A model generated the notes under the pieces. The model did not search any database. It was not told where the DNA came from and saw only the letters and a program-made list of their open reading frames with translations. Shown here in pieces: positions 34,554 to 45,785 of a stretch of 64,000 nucleotides of DNA (within the stretch, counting starts at the first letter, position 1; each line of letters starts with the position of its first letter). Source of the DNA: Epiperipatus broadwayi (Eukaryota; Onychophora; Udeonychophora; Euonychophora; Peripatidae); assembly GCA_028023455.1 (NCBI GenBank), contig JAQFVV010012490.1, positions 4,278,576-4,342,575 of the forward strand. Reading direction: 5' to 3'. The position numbers and the translations under genes are program-made.

Positions 34554-34946
34554 CTGTACCTTCATTTGGATGCTTCTATGTCCATTTCCTTTTAACATTT
34601 TTCTCAAAAAAAAAAAAAAAAAAAGGAATTCATAATATAGTTTTTCTTTTTCTGCAAACTCCACAAGTCTATCTCCTCTCTCATTTCTATTACCAAAACC
34701 AAAATTACCTACAGCACTTTCATCTTTCATTTGTTTACCAATTCTAGCATTAAAAGTCTTCCATAACAATTTTAAATGTTGTTTACTCTGATCAAAAGCC
34801 TTTTGTACATCCATATAAAAATCTTCTACTACTTCATCACTATGAGAACTTGTTGGGGCATAAACCTGAATTATCTGCATTTGGTATCTGCTATTAAGTT
34901 GTATAACTAATCTTGCCACTCTGTCTGATACACCATCAATCTCCAC
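34533..34946 (-). pseudogene. RTE LINE endonuclease, middle and C-terminal part
   Basis: The segment contains IIQVYAPTSSHSDEVVEDFY near residues 25-45, a hallmark of RTE and CR1-like endonucleases ('vqvYaPT....deevd.FY.....'), then LLWKTFNARIGK, where LGDFNA would normally stand, so the catalytic Asp is lost. Near residue 107 the frame runs into a Phe/Leu run caused by an approximately 20-bp A tract on the plus strand (34607-34624), which has disturbed the ORF. Confidence 0.85.
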
Positions 34947-35038
34947 AATATTGTTCTTCCACTTTTTATTTATAATGAATTCTACTCCACTTGTATTTTC
35001 AATAATTGTGCCTTTATAATAGAGTATGTGTCCACTTT

Positions 35039-35314
35039 TTAAATCAATTGTCTCTTCACCTTTTCTGCTAATTCACAAAGTTCAATAATGTCCCATTTAA
35101 TATAAGACAGTTCTTCTAATTCTTGCAATCTTTCTTCACTTGAAAGTGATCTGCAGTTGTAAGTACCTAAATAAAAAGTCATCATCAAACAGCAGCCTGG
35201 GTCTGCAATTGGGGGATTCTTAGCACCCTCTGCCTTCGGCCACCAACCGCTGCCTTGGTTAGTGACTTTACAGCCTCCTGGGAATAAGGGCCATACTTTA
35301 TTTTTGTCTGTCAT
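35039..35314 (-). pseudogene. RTE LINE endonuclease, N-terminus
   Basis: After a basic Gly/Pro-rich leader the protein reads TYNCRSLSSEERLQELEELS and then IKWDIIELCE. This is the AP-endonuclease start 'TyN.Rsl......el......wDii.l.E' with the catalytic Glu. The frame shifts soon after residue 85. Confidence 0.8.
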
Positions 35315-35640
35315 AATTGTATATATGTATTGGAAAAATATTTATTATTTACACAAACATTATATCAGGCACTGAGAAGAAAGACCATGGTGTTTCTTGA
35401 TCTTAAACTCAGAGGTAAAAAACCAATAAACTCACCATGATGGCTAATGCGTGTTGGTGAGAGTCCATCCATGTTCATATATATATGAATAATCACATAA
35501 TAATAACAGCTGCAACAAGAACGTATGGAGTGGACATTAGGAATTTGCCCTGCTCGGTTCCTTTAAGGCCTCCAAGAGGACTCAAAGGGTCTTCTTTCAG
35601 TTAATAGCAAACTCCTTTCTGCAGCCCTAGTATTTGATAC
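35315..35640 (-). other. Probable 5' leader of the RTE LINE
   Basis: Non-coding sequence that is less AT-rich than the flank beyond 35640. It directly precedes the endonuclease. Assignment to the LINE is by position and composition. Confidence 0.4.
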
Positions 35641-38000
35641 AAGAAATAATTATTTTACTCCACTCTTGAACACTACTAAATGTAATAAACATTTAAGTTC
35701 TTATACATTAAATATTTTATCTTCTTATAGTTCTGTAATCATATTTCTTGTGTTCTAAAATGAATAAAAAAGTGAATATATAAAATATTTAAGTATCTGA
35801 GTGTATCAGATAACCATTTGGCTAGCAATAAAATACTCTTCAAATATTTTATAATTCTTCTCATATGAATATTCATCTTAATACAACCTATAGACACATC
35901 TTATTATAATATCTCCATGTATGAACTTATATCTAGCAATGAAAAATAAAATAATGCATCAGATAGAGGAGTGCTTTCAACATCATTAAGCATATTTGTA
36001 ATAAAGAAAAATCAACATAATATTTATTTTAAAATAATGCAGGCGTTAAATAAATGATAAATAATGTGAATAAGCAAATTTAATGTGACTTTTGAAACAG
36101 ACTCGTTTAATACAATTTTAATAATTAGATTTTTTGCCTAAATGGATGAACACAAATGTATTTAATGGCTAATAAAATATTTATTTACAATATAACAATA
36201 TTTTAATATAATAAAAGCAATAAAAGAATTTATACAAGAGACAGTAAACCTAATATTACAAACTACAGCTGATATAAATATGTAATTTAAAATAAAATAC
36301 ATCCCCTTGAGTAAATCCCTGTAAAATTATAATTATGACATTTATATTATATTTAATAATTTCTCACTCTTTTATTTAACATACTAATAAACTAATAATT
36401 ATGTACACAATATCAGTTATATATACCTATAAACGACCACTAAAAAAATGACATTAAAACTACAATACCAGAGTCATTTAAAAATCAGTGTGGAAATATA
36501 ATATAATAATATTACATTATAATAATATTACAAGATAATAATATTACAAGAAAGCTGGATATTATGCAAAAATAATTATATAGGTTTAAATTTATTAATG
36601 CATATAAGAAGTAAAATAATAAAAGACTTCAATACTAACATTAAACTAACTTCTCTAAAATAACTTGTAGTAGAGCTAGTAAAAACAATTGCATAGATGT
36701 GCATGCCTTAAATGTTCTCACATACTAAAAATACACACTACTAACATAAATCTAAAGGCAAAATGGATGGTGATAAAATAAATAAATGAGCATCCAGTTA
36801 CTCGACCTGGCAATGCCAAAGCATTAAGCTACATTCTCTCTTTTGGAGGGGCTTAACAAATGCAATAGTAATGGCAATCATCCACTTAAATGCCAAAACG
36901 GATACCAGTCATCAGCAGCATATCAATTGATAAATGAACAAGGCATGAATATGTTAATAATAAATGGAAAGGTAATCTGCATATATACTCATATGCATAG
37001 TAACACACATCCTTGTTATAAAAAATATATGCAACTGATGTACCATAATTGGCAAGGCAATATCAAAAATAAAGAATTTTTAAAGCTATCTCAACACGCA
37101 CACTGATTTCTAAAACAATCCATTCATACACAAATCAAATATAGAAAAGTTTATTTTATCATGGTACAGTAATTAACTTTTATTTTATCAGGATATAAAT
37201 TCCAAAAACTCTTATTAATTTATAATTGAAAAACCTTTTTATCTGGAAATTTATTCTTACCAAATCCCTTTGTAACATGTATGTTATTATAAAGATATCT
37301 TATATAATATGCCATAAGAAATAATAATTAGAAATCCATATATATATATATATATAATGAGTTATTTATTTATGCTTCAAAAAGGAACTTTATTGAACTA
37401 AAGAAACTGTACATTAATTACTATTCACATACATATGTTTACATGCATGCATTGGATTTCTATGAATCTGTTAATGGGTAAAACTACATAGGTCAAGAGG
37501 GCAGGTTACAATTTTTATAAGGACATACAACTAGGTATTTAAAGCTCAGTAGGATATTTTGATTACATAGATTTATATAAGTTACACGCATTTAAATGAG
37601 AAGTTATACATTAGTTTACATGTTTAGTATTCAATGATTACATATACAAAGATTTCTTTTTGTTTTCTTTAGAAAGATCACTTCTAAAAAGAAAATGTAC
37701 ATGCTTTTAAGAATTCTAAAAATTTTGCAGAAAATTATTCTGAAGCATACTAGTGACATTATCTTCAGATTAATTTTTTAGAGCATGACAGAAACATAGT
37801 GTTTTCCATTAGATATCATTTTGAGATTAATCATTGTTTTAAAATAAATAATACTTTTTCCCCATAGATAATGGGCATAACAATTATACTTATCTGTCTA
37901 TAAACATATACCAACATAGCATGTACATAAAAAGTTAATATAAAATCTCATTAATGAGTATTTATTTTCATATGTCCTTTAAGAAGTATGTTGTTGTTTC
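35641..38000. other. AT-rich stretch, no gene recognised
   Basis: Includes a TAATATTACA repeat near 36502-36548 and a TA run at about 37340-37357. The 87-codon open frame at 36843-37106 shows no motif. 36.74-36.95 kb is slightly less AT-rich and may be old repeat sequence. Confidence 0.45.
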
Positions 38001-38002
38001 AA

Positions 38003-38367
38003 AACCCCCAAATTTTATTCATACCCCAATAATAAGGTTGAGTGAAGGAGTTTACAAAAACAACAATGAGACAATTTGAATGAGATTACATTAATTTTAG
38101 GCATCTGGATGTGCAGTGACTACAAAGTGTCGATCTGCCCACCCAAATCACAGTGCATACATTCGATAGGAATTGGAATTAAACAACAAAATCCCCAAAT
38201 TTTATTCATACCCCAATAACAAGGTTGAGTGAACGAGTTTACAAAAGCAATAATGAGACAATTTGAATGAGATTACATTAATTTTAGGCATCTGGATGTG
38301 CAGTGACTACAATGTGACGATCTGCTCACCCAAATCACAGTGCATACATTCGATAGGAATTGGAATT
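38003..38367. repeat. 187-bp tandem duplication
   Basis: The unit starting near 38003 (cccaaattttattcatacc) recurs 187 bp later and ends ggaattggaatt in both copies (38180 and 38367), with few differences. A more diverged third stretch at about 38540-38625 (gcagtgactacaaactgtca ... gtttggaatgacc) matches the end of the unit. Next to it the phrase gttacaaagttta(c/a)a(g/a)gcaatc occurs twice (38411 and 38663), so a longer, older repeat underlies the region. Confidence 0.75.
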
Positions 38368-38679
38368 GTTTTTTTATTAACATAAAAAAAGAACAATATA
38401 GTAATATATATGGTTACAAAGTTTACAGGCAATCAAAATCAACTAAAGGTAGACCGAATCAACTAGTTATTAAAACAAGCATTTTTATTATTGTTCTAGT
38501 ACAAGGTGAACTAATGATTTTGCCAGATTTTATATCGATTTCTGGGGTCCGGATCCGCAGTGACTACAAACTGTCAACCTGCCCATCTGAATCACCTTGT
38601 GTACATCCAATAGGGTTTGGAATGACCTTTTGTAGATATTTCAATAAAAGATAATATTAGTTGTTACAAAGTTTAAAAG

Positions 38680-38930
38680 CAATCCTGGTCAAACCATTAA
38701 GCATCACATGATCACATTTCCTATACTAACACATTAATTGTTGATAAACAGCAAAACTCTCCATACTGATGAAGGCCACAAGCCAGAAACTAGTCTGGGG
38801 ATATTGGATGAGTAGGCATTAGATAGGGATTTTATGCACAAGCCTTCTGGAATCCATTGATTACTCTGTTTAGCACAGGTGGCAATACTGTATGGAGAGT
38901 TTTGCTCTGTTTATCAACAATCCTGGTCAA
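38680..38930 (+). mobile_element. 225-bp insertion with 13-bp target duplication and hammerhead-like core
   Basis: caatcctggtcaa stands at 38680-38692 and again at 38918-38930, so the 225 bp between them are an insertion. The insert begins with accattaagcatcacatg. It has a near-perfect internal inverted repeat (38739-38766 against 38890-38919, one 2-nt indel) and carries ctgatga...gaaac...gtc between the arms. No protein is encoded. The sequence looks like a small non-coding retroelement or the end of a larger one. Confidence 0.75.
38758..38803 (+). ncRNA. Candidate hammerhead ribozyme, type I with minimal stem III
   Basis: Conserved core: CTGATGA at 38766-38772, GAAAC at 38786-38790, then TA, then GTC with the cleavage C at 38795. 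Stem II can form as GGC/GCC around CACAA (with an A-A pair next to the core). Stem III is two pairs (AC/GT) around TA. Stem I forms between ctctccata upstream and tggggata downstream with six of eight positions paired. Hammerheads of this short-stem-III kind are known from Penelope-like elements and retrozymes. The A-A closing pair in stem II is unusual and could weaken it. Confidence 0.5.
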
Positions 38931-39126
38931 CTAAAAGAAGACAGAGTCAAAGAGTTATTAATTTTGATTACAAGATTAATTGAAATTAAATTGGTGAGGC
39001 CAAACCTCCAATAGTTCTAATTTAGTTATTCAATTTATTTTGACACTGTCTTCTCCTTTATTAATTGTCTTTAGTACCAAGGGACTAGAAGATGAGATAT
39101 TTTTCCCAAATTAATTTGTCCTATGT

Positions 39127-40010
39127 TTGTTCAGCAAGCCAGGATTAACAGGTTTTCTTGTCATAGTCTCTGGCCTCACTAAGTGGGTTAGAAAAGAACC
39201 CTTCAATGGAGTGGTATATTTCTTTTTCAAAATTGAGTTTGTTTCTGACCAACTAGATAACAAAGTTAATGTGCTTTGCCAGTCTGATCATTCCAAAGAG
39301 GCCTTTGTTAATTACCTTGGTTATCACAACATTTGCAGTGTCCTTGTCTGTGGTTTTTTGTAGAGTCTGGAACTGTAGTTTGTTCCATGTTTCACAGTTC
39401 TCTAGATTGTGATAGAGGAATGCCATGGTGAGAATTGTGGCAAAGGATTAACTTAATTAAAAAGTCCACCAGCATGGGTCTCAGCTTCCACTTTATTGTC
39501 AGTCTTGTAAACCGTAAGATTCCAATGGGAAGATTGATTTCAACTTTCAAATCATTGGCATGTGTTAGCCCATAAATTTCTGAATAATGCAACTTTTCCT
39601 TGAAAAGGGAACTGGAGGCCACAATATTTTTGATCACCATAGTCATCTGCTCTTGAAGCCATAATTTTCCCTTTCTTGGGGGAGGTCAGTCAATTGTGTC
39701 AACCTCTGGAAATGGAAGCAGACATTCCATCTCTGGGTTACCAGGAAACAACTTCACTAGGACACTGTGAGCCTGTTGTATTAAAAAAAAGGAAATGGAG
39801 TGTAACTCAAGTCTGTTTTGTGACTTGGGCTTCTGAAGGAGGTTGAGGCTGATGACAGGTGCTCCCCCAGCACACTCTCATAGCTTGTATTTATCACCTT
39901 TTGTATAAAGCTTTTGGTTGGGGATAATCTGGTTAGAAAGTAGGTTATTTTTGTCAGAACAATTGCATTTAGATTCACGACTTTTCCCAAGAGAGAAAGG
40001 TGGACTCTAG
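39127..40010 (-). pseudogene. LINE copy 3, C-terminal remains
   Basis: Composition remains less AT-rich, and minus-strand fragments (39392-39646 and 39781-39990) lie where the post-RT region should be. The fragment from 39990 starts MGKVVNLNAIVLTKITYFLT, comparable with KVALINMNVMPKIAYFLPF of copy 1. No zinc finger could be identified. Confidence 0.55.
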
Positions 40011-40066
40011 ATAATGATGTTACTGTTTTTCAACCTTTGCAAGCAAGGTATTCGCAAGCTTCTTTC

Positions 40067-40720
40067 TCATAAAGGAAAGGGGGGGAGAAGTGAGGTGGAA
40101 CTTGAGAAACTTCTGAGGGGGTCCCTAAATCTCCCCTGGATTTGTTTCCTGGCTTTGATTGACCACATGGCCGATTTCTCCTCATTAACTCTCAGACCAA
40201 ATTTGCAAACAAAGTGGTCTAAGAGTTTTTCTAGTTTACCAACCTCATCCTGGGACAAGAGAAACACCATTATGTCATCCATATAGGATATGTGGCAAAT
40301 GCTCTCTCTAAGCAAAGGAACAACAATACCTGGGAGGGTTAACATCGATGTTCAACAGCATTGGGTTAATATAAACCATGAAGAGGAGTACACTTAGTGG
40401 CAAGCCCCGTGGAATGTCAGGGCTGCAATCCTGGGGTCACTCAACCATCCAAAGAGAGAAACACTTCTTGATTTTTGCAAAAGGTTCTCAATCATTTGGA
40501 GGTATGCATGAGGCACTTGGTTTCTCCAGGGTACTAGGTAGCACTTTGACCCTGATGCAGTCAAAAGCTAGTGAAGTCAAGTTGCACCATGACTGGCTGT
40601 GCCATCTTTCTCCTGTGCACAAGATCAACTATGAGGCAAATCCAATTGATGGCTTCTGCAGTCAAACTCCCTCTCTTTGTGAACTGACAAGTGGATAACT
40701 GAGTGATATTCTCCTATATG
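40067..40720 (-). pseudogene. LINE copy 3 reverse transcriptase remains
   Basis: From about 40440 the minus strand reads PRGLPLSVLLFMVYINPMLL, matching PQGSPLSALCFIAYINPLLM of copy 1. The segment from 40345 contains HISYMDDIMVFLLSQ, the catalytic box with both Asp present. VQLDFTS-like residues near 40.58 kb mark motif A in another frame. Frames change several times. Confidence 0.8.
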
Positions 40721-41131
40721 TCTTAATGAGGCTCTCAACTGTCTTTATCAGCAGTGGGACCATGGACATAGGTTATATGTTGTCCAGCTCTTGTGGACCA
40801 TCAGGGTTCTTGAGCAGGGGAACCATAGCAATGGGGTATATTCCACTGATTTCTTAGCTGCCATCAACCAGGAGATCCACCATCTTTCTTACACTTGGGA
40901 CTGTGAAGGATCTCATGTATTAAGAGAAATTTTGGGATCCCATGCAAGCCATGATGGGCCCCTTGAAAAAAGCTCCCAATCATGCAAGAATCTAGGTCTC
41001 CATGATCTTGTGTGGGATGGAGCTACTTGTGGCAAATGTTCTGCAGACTATTTACCCTGTTGGAACTGAACTTCTTGATGTAACACTCTCGAATCCTGAG
41101 CAGCATGGATGTCCAGATGTGTTTGTTGCCT

Positions 41132-41622
41132 CTATCTCATTCGAATTGGTGGCTCTGGATTTCCTGTCCAAGCCAAGGGCCCATTTAAGGTAGCCCTGCT
41201 CCAGCAGTGCCGATGATGTAAATATTGGCAAGCCCTCCTAATTAATAGGTACTCTGCAACTTGCTTTTGAAAGGTCTTGTATTTTGTTTTGAGTTCCATA
41301 ATTTGAGGTATTATTTGGACTTTATATGGCATGAATTCCAATCGATTTGCAATGTGGTCCAGTTCACTAATCAGATGAACTGGGCCACTGGTTCTTTGAG
41401 TGCAATGATTAATGAAATCATTAAGTATTATTGTGAACATTTCCAGGCCCTAACTGTTGGAAGAGCTAGGAGCCTTATCCTATTAAAGGAAATGTATGCT
41501 TCAGATATTAAGTGAATGATTATATTCGATTTAGTCAACATCCTAATTGTGCAAGAAAGGTGATGTGTTGGCCATCTGCTTTCAACTAGATCAATCTTTA
41601 TCACTAGGGCATGGTGGTCCAA
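41132..41622 (-). pseudogene. LINE copy 3, endonuclease end and linker
   Basis: DHHALVIKIDLVESRWPTHH opens the segment from 41622. It matches SDHMALVVTLETMAGLPTPE of copy 1, including the DH of the catalytic SDH motif. TIRMLTKSNIIIHLISEAYI parallels TMRMVTKSNMTEAIVSESYI. A second open frame (41440 to 41132) continues the linker with long helices. A frameshift separates the two. Confidence 0.8.
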
Positions 41623-41660
41623 AAAGGTGACCGACTGAAGTCTGTGATTACCCCAATAAT

Positions 41661-41822
41661 GAAGTTATTTATTTATATATAACTATGTTTAAATCTGTAA
41701 CAATCATTTTGAATCACTCCATTATACACATGCTGCAAACTAATAAACACTTAATGAATACTTCCTAGTATTTAATCCCTAATGGTTATTACAGATTTAA
41801 ACATAGCACTATATAAATAACT
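41661..41822. mobile_element. MITE with about 38-bp terminal inverted repeats
   Basis: The left arm gttatttatttatatataac plus tatgtttaaatctgtaa (from 41664) is matched in reverse complement by the right arm ending taaataactc at 41822, with small differences in the middle (gtgc against taa). The interior of about 85 bp has no ORF. It sits immediately beyond the truncated end of LINE copy 3. Confidence 0.7.
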
Positions 41823-44200
41823 CATATATGTTTAATATTACATCTATTACTGACATGCCAAAAATTATAAAAGTTTTATAGACAATAATATCTTTCATGC
41901 TCTTATTTCCAAATGCTTAAGATTTCTCTATACATATATATGTAGGTTAAAAATGTAGAGTGATTTATTCTATCTTTTCAAAAGTCTATCTTGTGATTGA
42001 AAAAGAAAGTACTCATTGAAAGTATTTATTAGTTTTCAGTGCCTGTGTAATGGGATGAAACCTAACAAATGCATAAATATTATGCTAATACAATAATAAT
42101 AAACATATCAATTTAACGAAACAGTAAATGTACATTACACTTGTTTTACTCTATCTAAATATGTTTGAGGGATGAAAGAACTCTTAACTTTTGAGTCTTT
42201 TTGGTATTTCATATAGTAAAATACAGCATGTTATTAAATATAGAGAGAACAGGCCTAAATGAACATTTCAGAGCCAGAATTTCTTGAAAAACATTGCCCA
42301 CAATTTTAATTTTTTTTAATGGAGAGGAGCAGCAAAAGTAAATAAATAAGGAACAAACAGTTCTATAATAAAAGTTGAGAAATTATTTTGGCCATATTAA
42401 GCCACAAAGCTAATTCAAATTAGTTCTTTCTGCAGAACAATAAAATATGCTTTAAATAAATGAATTACAAATAAATGAATTTATTATAATGCTGAGATAT
42501 TCTTATTTGTATTGGAGGTAGTACAGATATGTAATATCTTTCCATAAAATTAAGAAATCATTCCGGACAACATCTTTTATCATAATTAGATAAAGAAATT
42601 TTAAATGACTGTATTTTATTTTATTCTTTAAATGTGTGATAGCTTTAAAATAACTCATCACATTTTTTAATTAAAGATAGAACAATTTTCAAAATAGTTC
42701 CTGTTATAAAAATAATAACAACAATTGTATTTCAGTCATTAAATTGTCCACATATAAATTACTTTTCTTCTCAAGTAAGACATTTAGTATATTATAAAAG
42801 ACAATATAATTAATATTGGTAATTATATACAATTAATTAAAGCTTTAAATAACAAAGTATTAATAAAATGGTTTTATGTCAAAAGTTCAGAATTAGCTAA
42901 AAGTCTATAGATGATAAATTTTACATATGTATAACTCTGCTTAGGAGCTCCAGTAAATTTTCATATTTATAACATACTGGAATTTCTTTCATAATAATAC
43001 AGTTTTTTGTATTTTCCATTGAAATATTATTTACAGGCAGGTGAACATTTACAAGCTAACATAGACTTGCCTAAATGATTTTAAAACCTTCTAGCCACAC
43101 ATTGTTTAATTGATAAAATAATTAGTTAAAATAAGCTCCACAATAAATTAAAAATTTATTAAGTAAGAAATAAAAAAAATAAGGAGAAGTAATTTTATTT
43201 TTCTGATTTTTTCTTTTTAAACATGTGTGCATAGCACAAAAACTGAAAAATTTGTCATGTAGTATTCTATTATTAATGCAATAAAAGGCAAATATTGGTG
43301 CAGGATCTTTGAAATTTATTAACAATTTTAACATTTTATTAACTAAGTTACATAAAAATAGATTTGATCTTAACTTTATTTTTAGACAGTAATTAACTTT
43401 ATTTAATTATTAAATAAAATCATTTATATAATTTAAAACAATATCTTCACTTAAAACTAATACTTTTTACCTTTTTAAGAGTTTGTAAGAGATTATCAAT
43501 ATGCTATTTAATATTAAAATATTATTTATAAAATATTTTTAAAGATAATTAACACTTATAAATAACTTTTTAAACTTTCAATCTTTTAATATACTTGCAC
43601 AGAAATTCATACATTTACTGCAACCTAAAATAGTATTTTAAAAAACTGCAAAAAGTAAATTTTTTGCTGAAATTTATTTAAGATAAAACCCATTTCAAAC
43701 TAGCTTTACCTATGCTTAACATATTAAATTTTAATTTCAAATAGATATTATATGATTTAACTGACGTTTTAGTAACCACTATTTTAAATGCATTTTAACA
43801 CATATTAATAATTAATATTTTTAAAGATAGTAAAACAAAAATTATCAATTACAATTAACTAAAAATATAGTATATTTTAAATTAATTTTTATCCAAATTT
43901 AAAATTATCCACTTCTGATTTTAACAACTATTAAATCAATTAATTAGTATTCTTTTAGTAATTATCATTCAAATATATTTAATAAATATTTTATTAATAC
44001 TTTATAGAGAACATAATTAGGATTTTACATAGCTTAGTAATAGTAAAGTTTATTTATTAAAGAGTTATATTTATTTGAGTAAAAAAAAAATATTTAAAGG
44101 TCTAACTTTTATATTTAACTTCTTATGGGCTAAATATAAGATTATAATATATATCAGGAAAAAAATTAATAAAGTGTAAGCAGCAGTTTTTCTGTGTTTG
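41823..44200. other. Very AT-rich stretch, no gene recognised
   Basis: Among the most A/T-rich parts of the window. The short open frames are low-complexity. No repeat pair or RNA gene seen. Confidence 0.5.
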
Positions 44201-44219
44201 GAAGATAGAGAAACAAGTA

Positions 44220-44960
44220 TTCACTCACAATCCAAGCTGGCTCTCTTTGGATCCAGAAAATTTTTGTTGAACCTTTCTTGATAGAATTAGATGTAATAGG
44301 CTGGAAAGTGTGAAGCAATGAGTCACATCAGTAGACAATTGGGGTTAGATTTCTTTTGTGAACATTTTATACCAGGTTCAATATACAGCTTGAATGATGG
44401 TTTACTGACATTGTTCTTCAAATTTTGACAGGTGATGATTATTAGTGGTAGACTCATTTTACAAAATATGAATGTATTCAAAGGTATGACCAATTTTGAA
44501 AATCTTCCAAGCCCAGGTTGTAAGATATTAAAATAATTCATGATCACAGTGATTGACAATACTCATAATGTTATTATAGTCAGGCATTACAATGGATTTC
44601 ATAATACCATCCCCTACTTTTAATTTTGCAAGTAATGAGGTAACATTATTAATAGTACTCAAAAAGAAAACTTTACCATTTCAAGACCATTATCTTTTTT
44701 CACTGAATAGTTTAATGGTGCAATTTTTACAGCTCAAATCTTTGAGATTTTAGATGGAGGATCCATTTTCAGTATTGGCAGTGCCAATTTCTCAATACTT
44801 ATACTGATTGTTTTATTTATCTTTGTATCCTTTTAACAGAAGAATATACAGCAATGTTACAGATATGTTTGGTTTTTGACTTACAAAATACAAAAAAATC
44901 ACCCCAAAAGAGTCATTTTCTAATATTGTAAATTTTCCAATCCAAAAGCCCTTTATAGAG
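44220..44960 (-). other. Less AT-rich block, possible decayed coding sequence of unknown type
   Basis: Composition and codon-like texture differ from the flanks, and short minus-strand frames can be read (for example IKKGSTKIFWIQREPAWIVS near 44.25 kb and the 78-aa frame at 44323-44559). They change frame often. I recognise no domain. It may be an old transposon or a processed-gene remnant. Confidence 0.3.
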
Positions 44961-45470
44961 CATCAAATTGTCATTATCACTACTATCTTACTCTAAGATG
45001 AATTATTCCCTCAAATGTTCCTCCTAAGTTTTCAAAGCTTTGAATTTGTTTGGGTATTTTTATCAAAGATTTTTTTATTAGAAAAATGAAAAAAATTTCA
45101 TGAGTAAAAATATGATGCCATTAATAGTGCACAACAATCTTGAGAATATTAAGAACTATCTTAGAATGATGTTGATATTGACAGCATCAAATTGAGAATG
45201 TTGATACGAAGATTTTCACAGTTTTCATATATAAAAGACATATTTTGCGGGTTCATCCATGTTAAAAAATGTAACTATTGATATACCGACATTTTGACTT
45301 GATCACACAAGTTATCTACTGGGTGATAAAATATAGAAAGATGGTTGTAGATGTGCTACAATCACTGATTTGAAACAAAATGTTAAAGTTCCACCAATAA
45401 CAAAAATGTTAAATTTAGAAAGTTTTTTAAAAAAAATTTTCCAAATAGGAGGAAGTTTGCACATATCATC

Positions 45471-45785
45471 TCATGTATTGATACAATCTGGCCGTTTTAG
45501 TATCTCAGTGGCTTCTCTAATTTTGCACTGGTAGAGATTATCACATCTGGATATGATCCTGGTACTAGAAAAATCAATTTTATGACCTGAATCTATAGTA
45601 TGGAGTAAGACTGCTGATGATGAATGTTTTTTAACTGCATTAGTATTCTTATCTCTCCTAACACTGATGCAATGATTACTCATACCTATGTAAGATGCTC
45701 TACAATTTTCACATGAGATTTGATAAACATCATAAGATTCAAGAGGGATTGAATCCTTAGGCTTGGTTATTACATTGCTGATCAT
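45471..45785 (-). pseudogene. Penelope-like GIY-YIG endonuclease
   Basis: The segment contains YDVYQISCENCRASYIGMSN at residues 19-38, with the C-x2-C and YIG features of Penelope endonucleases, then CISVRRDKNTN (catalytic Arg region), LLHTIDSGHKIDF and IREATEILKRPDCIN with the Glu-bearing helix. The domain nicks target DNA. The stretch 45786-46181 between RT and this domain is the usual thumb and linker, in shifted frames. Confidence 0.85.

Larger units (their letters stand above)
32187..35640 (-). mobile_element. RTE-type LINE, minus strand, broken
   Basis: In minus-strand order: a GC-richer 5' leader (about 35.64-35.33 kb), endonuclease N-terminus, endonuclease, linker, RT with FADD, and the C-terminal region, ending at 32.19 kb beside a TCATTATTATCA-type AT-rich tail. 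Single endonuclease-RT protein architecture, the VRQGDSISP and FADDVV boxes and the short C-terminus with YGSETWTL fit the RTE superclade. Several frameshifts, an A-run of about 20 bp and a 172-bp internal duplication break the ORF. Confidence 0.85.
38970..41640 (-). mobile_element. LINE copy 3, 5'-truncated and decayed, related to copy 1
   Basis: The minus strand carries, from 41.62 kb downward, an endonuclease end, the linker, RT fragments with PRGLPLSVLLF and SYMDDIM, and C-terminal remains. The protein is similar to LINE copy 1 but clearly distinct, so it is a related family or an older lineage. It stops at about 41640, inside the endonuclease, as expected for 5' truncation. The low-coordinate limit is uncertain. 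Confidence 0.75.
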
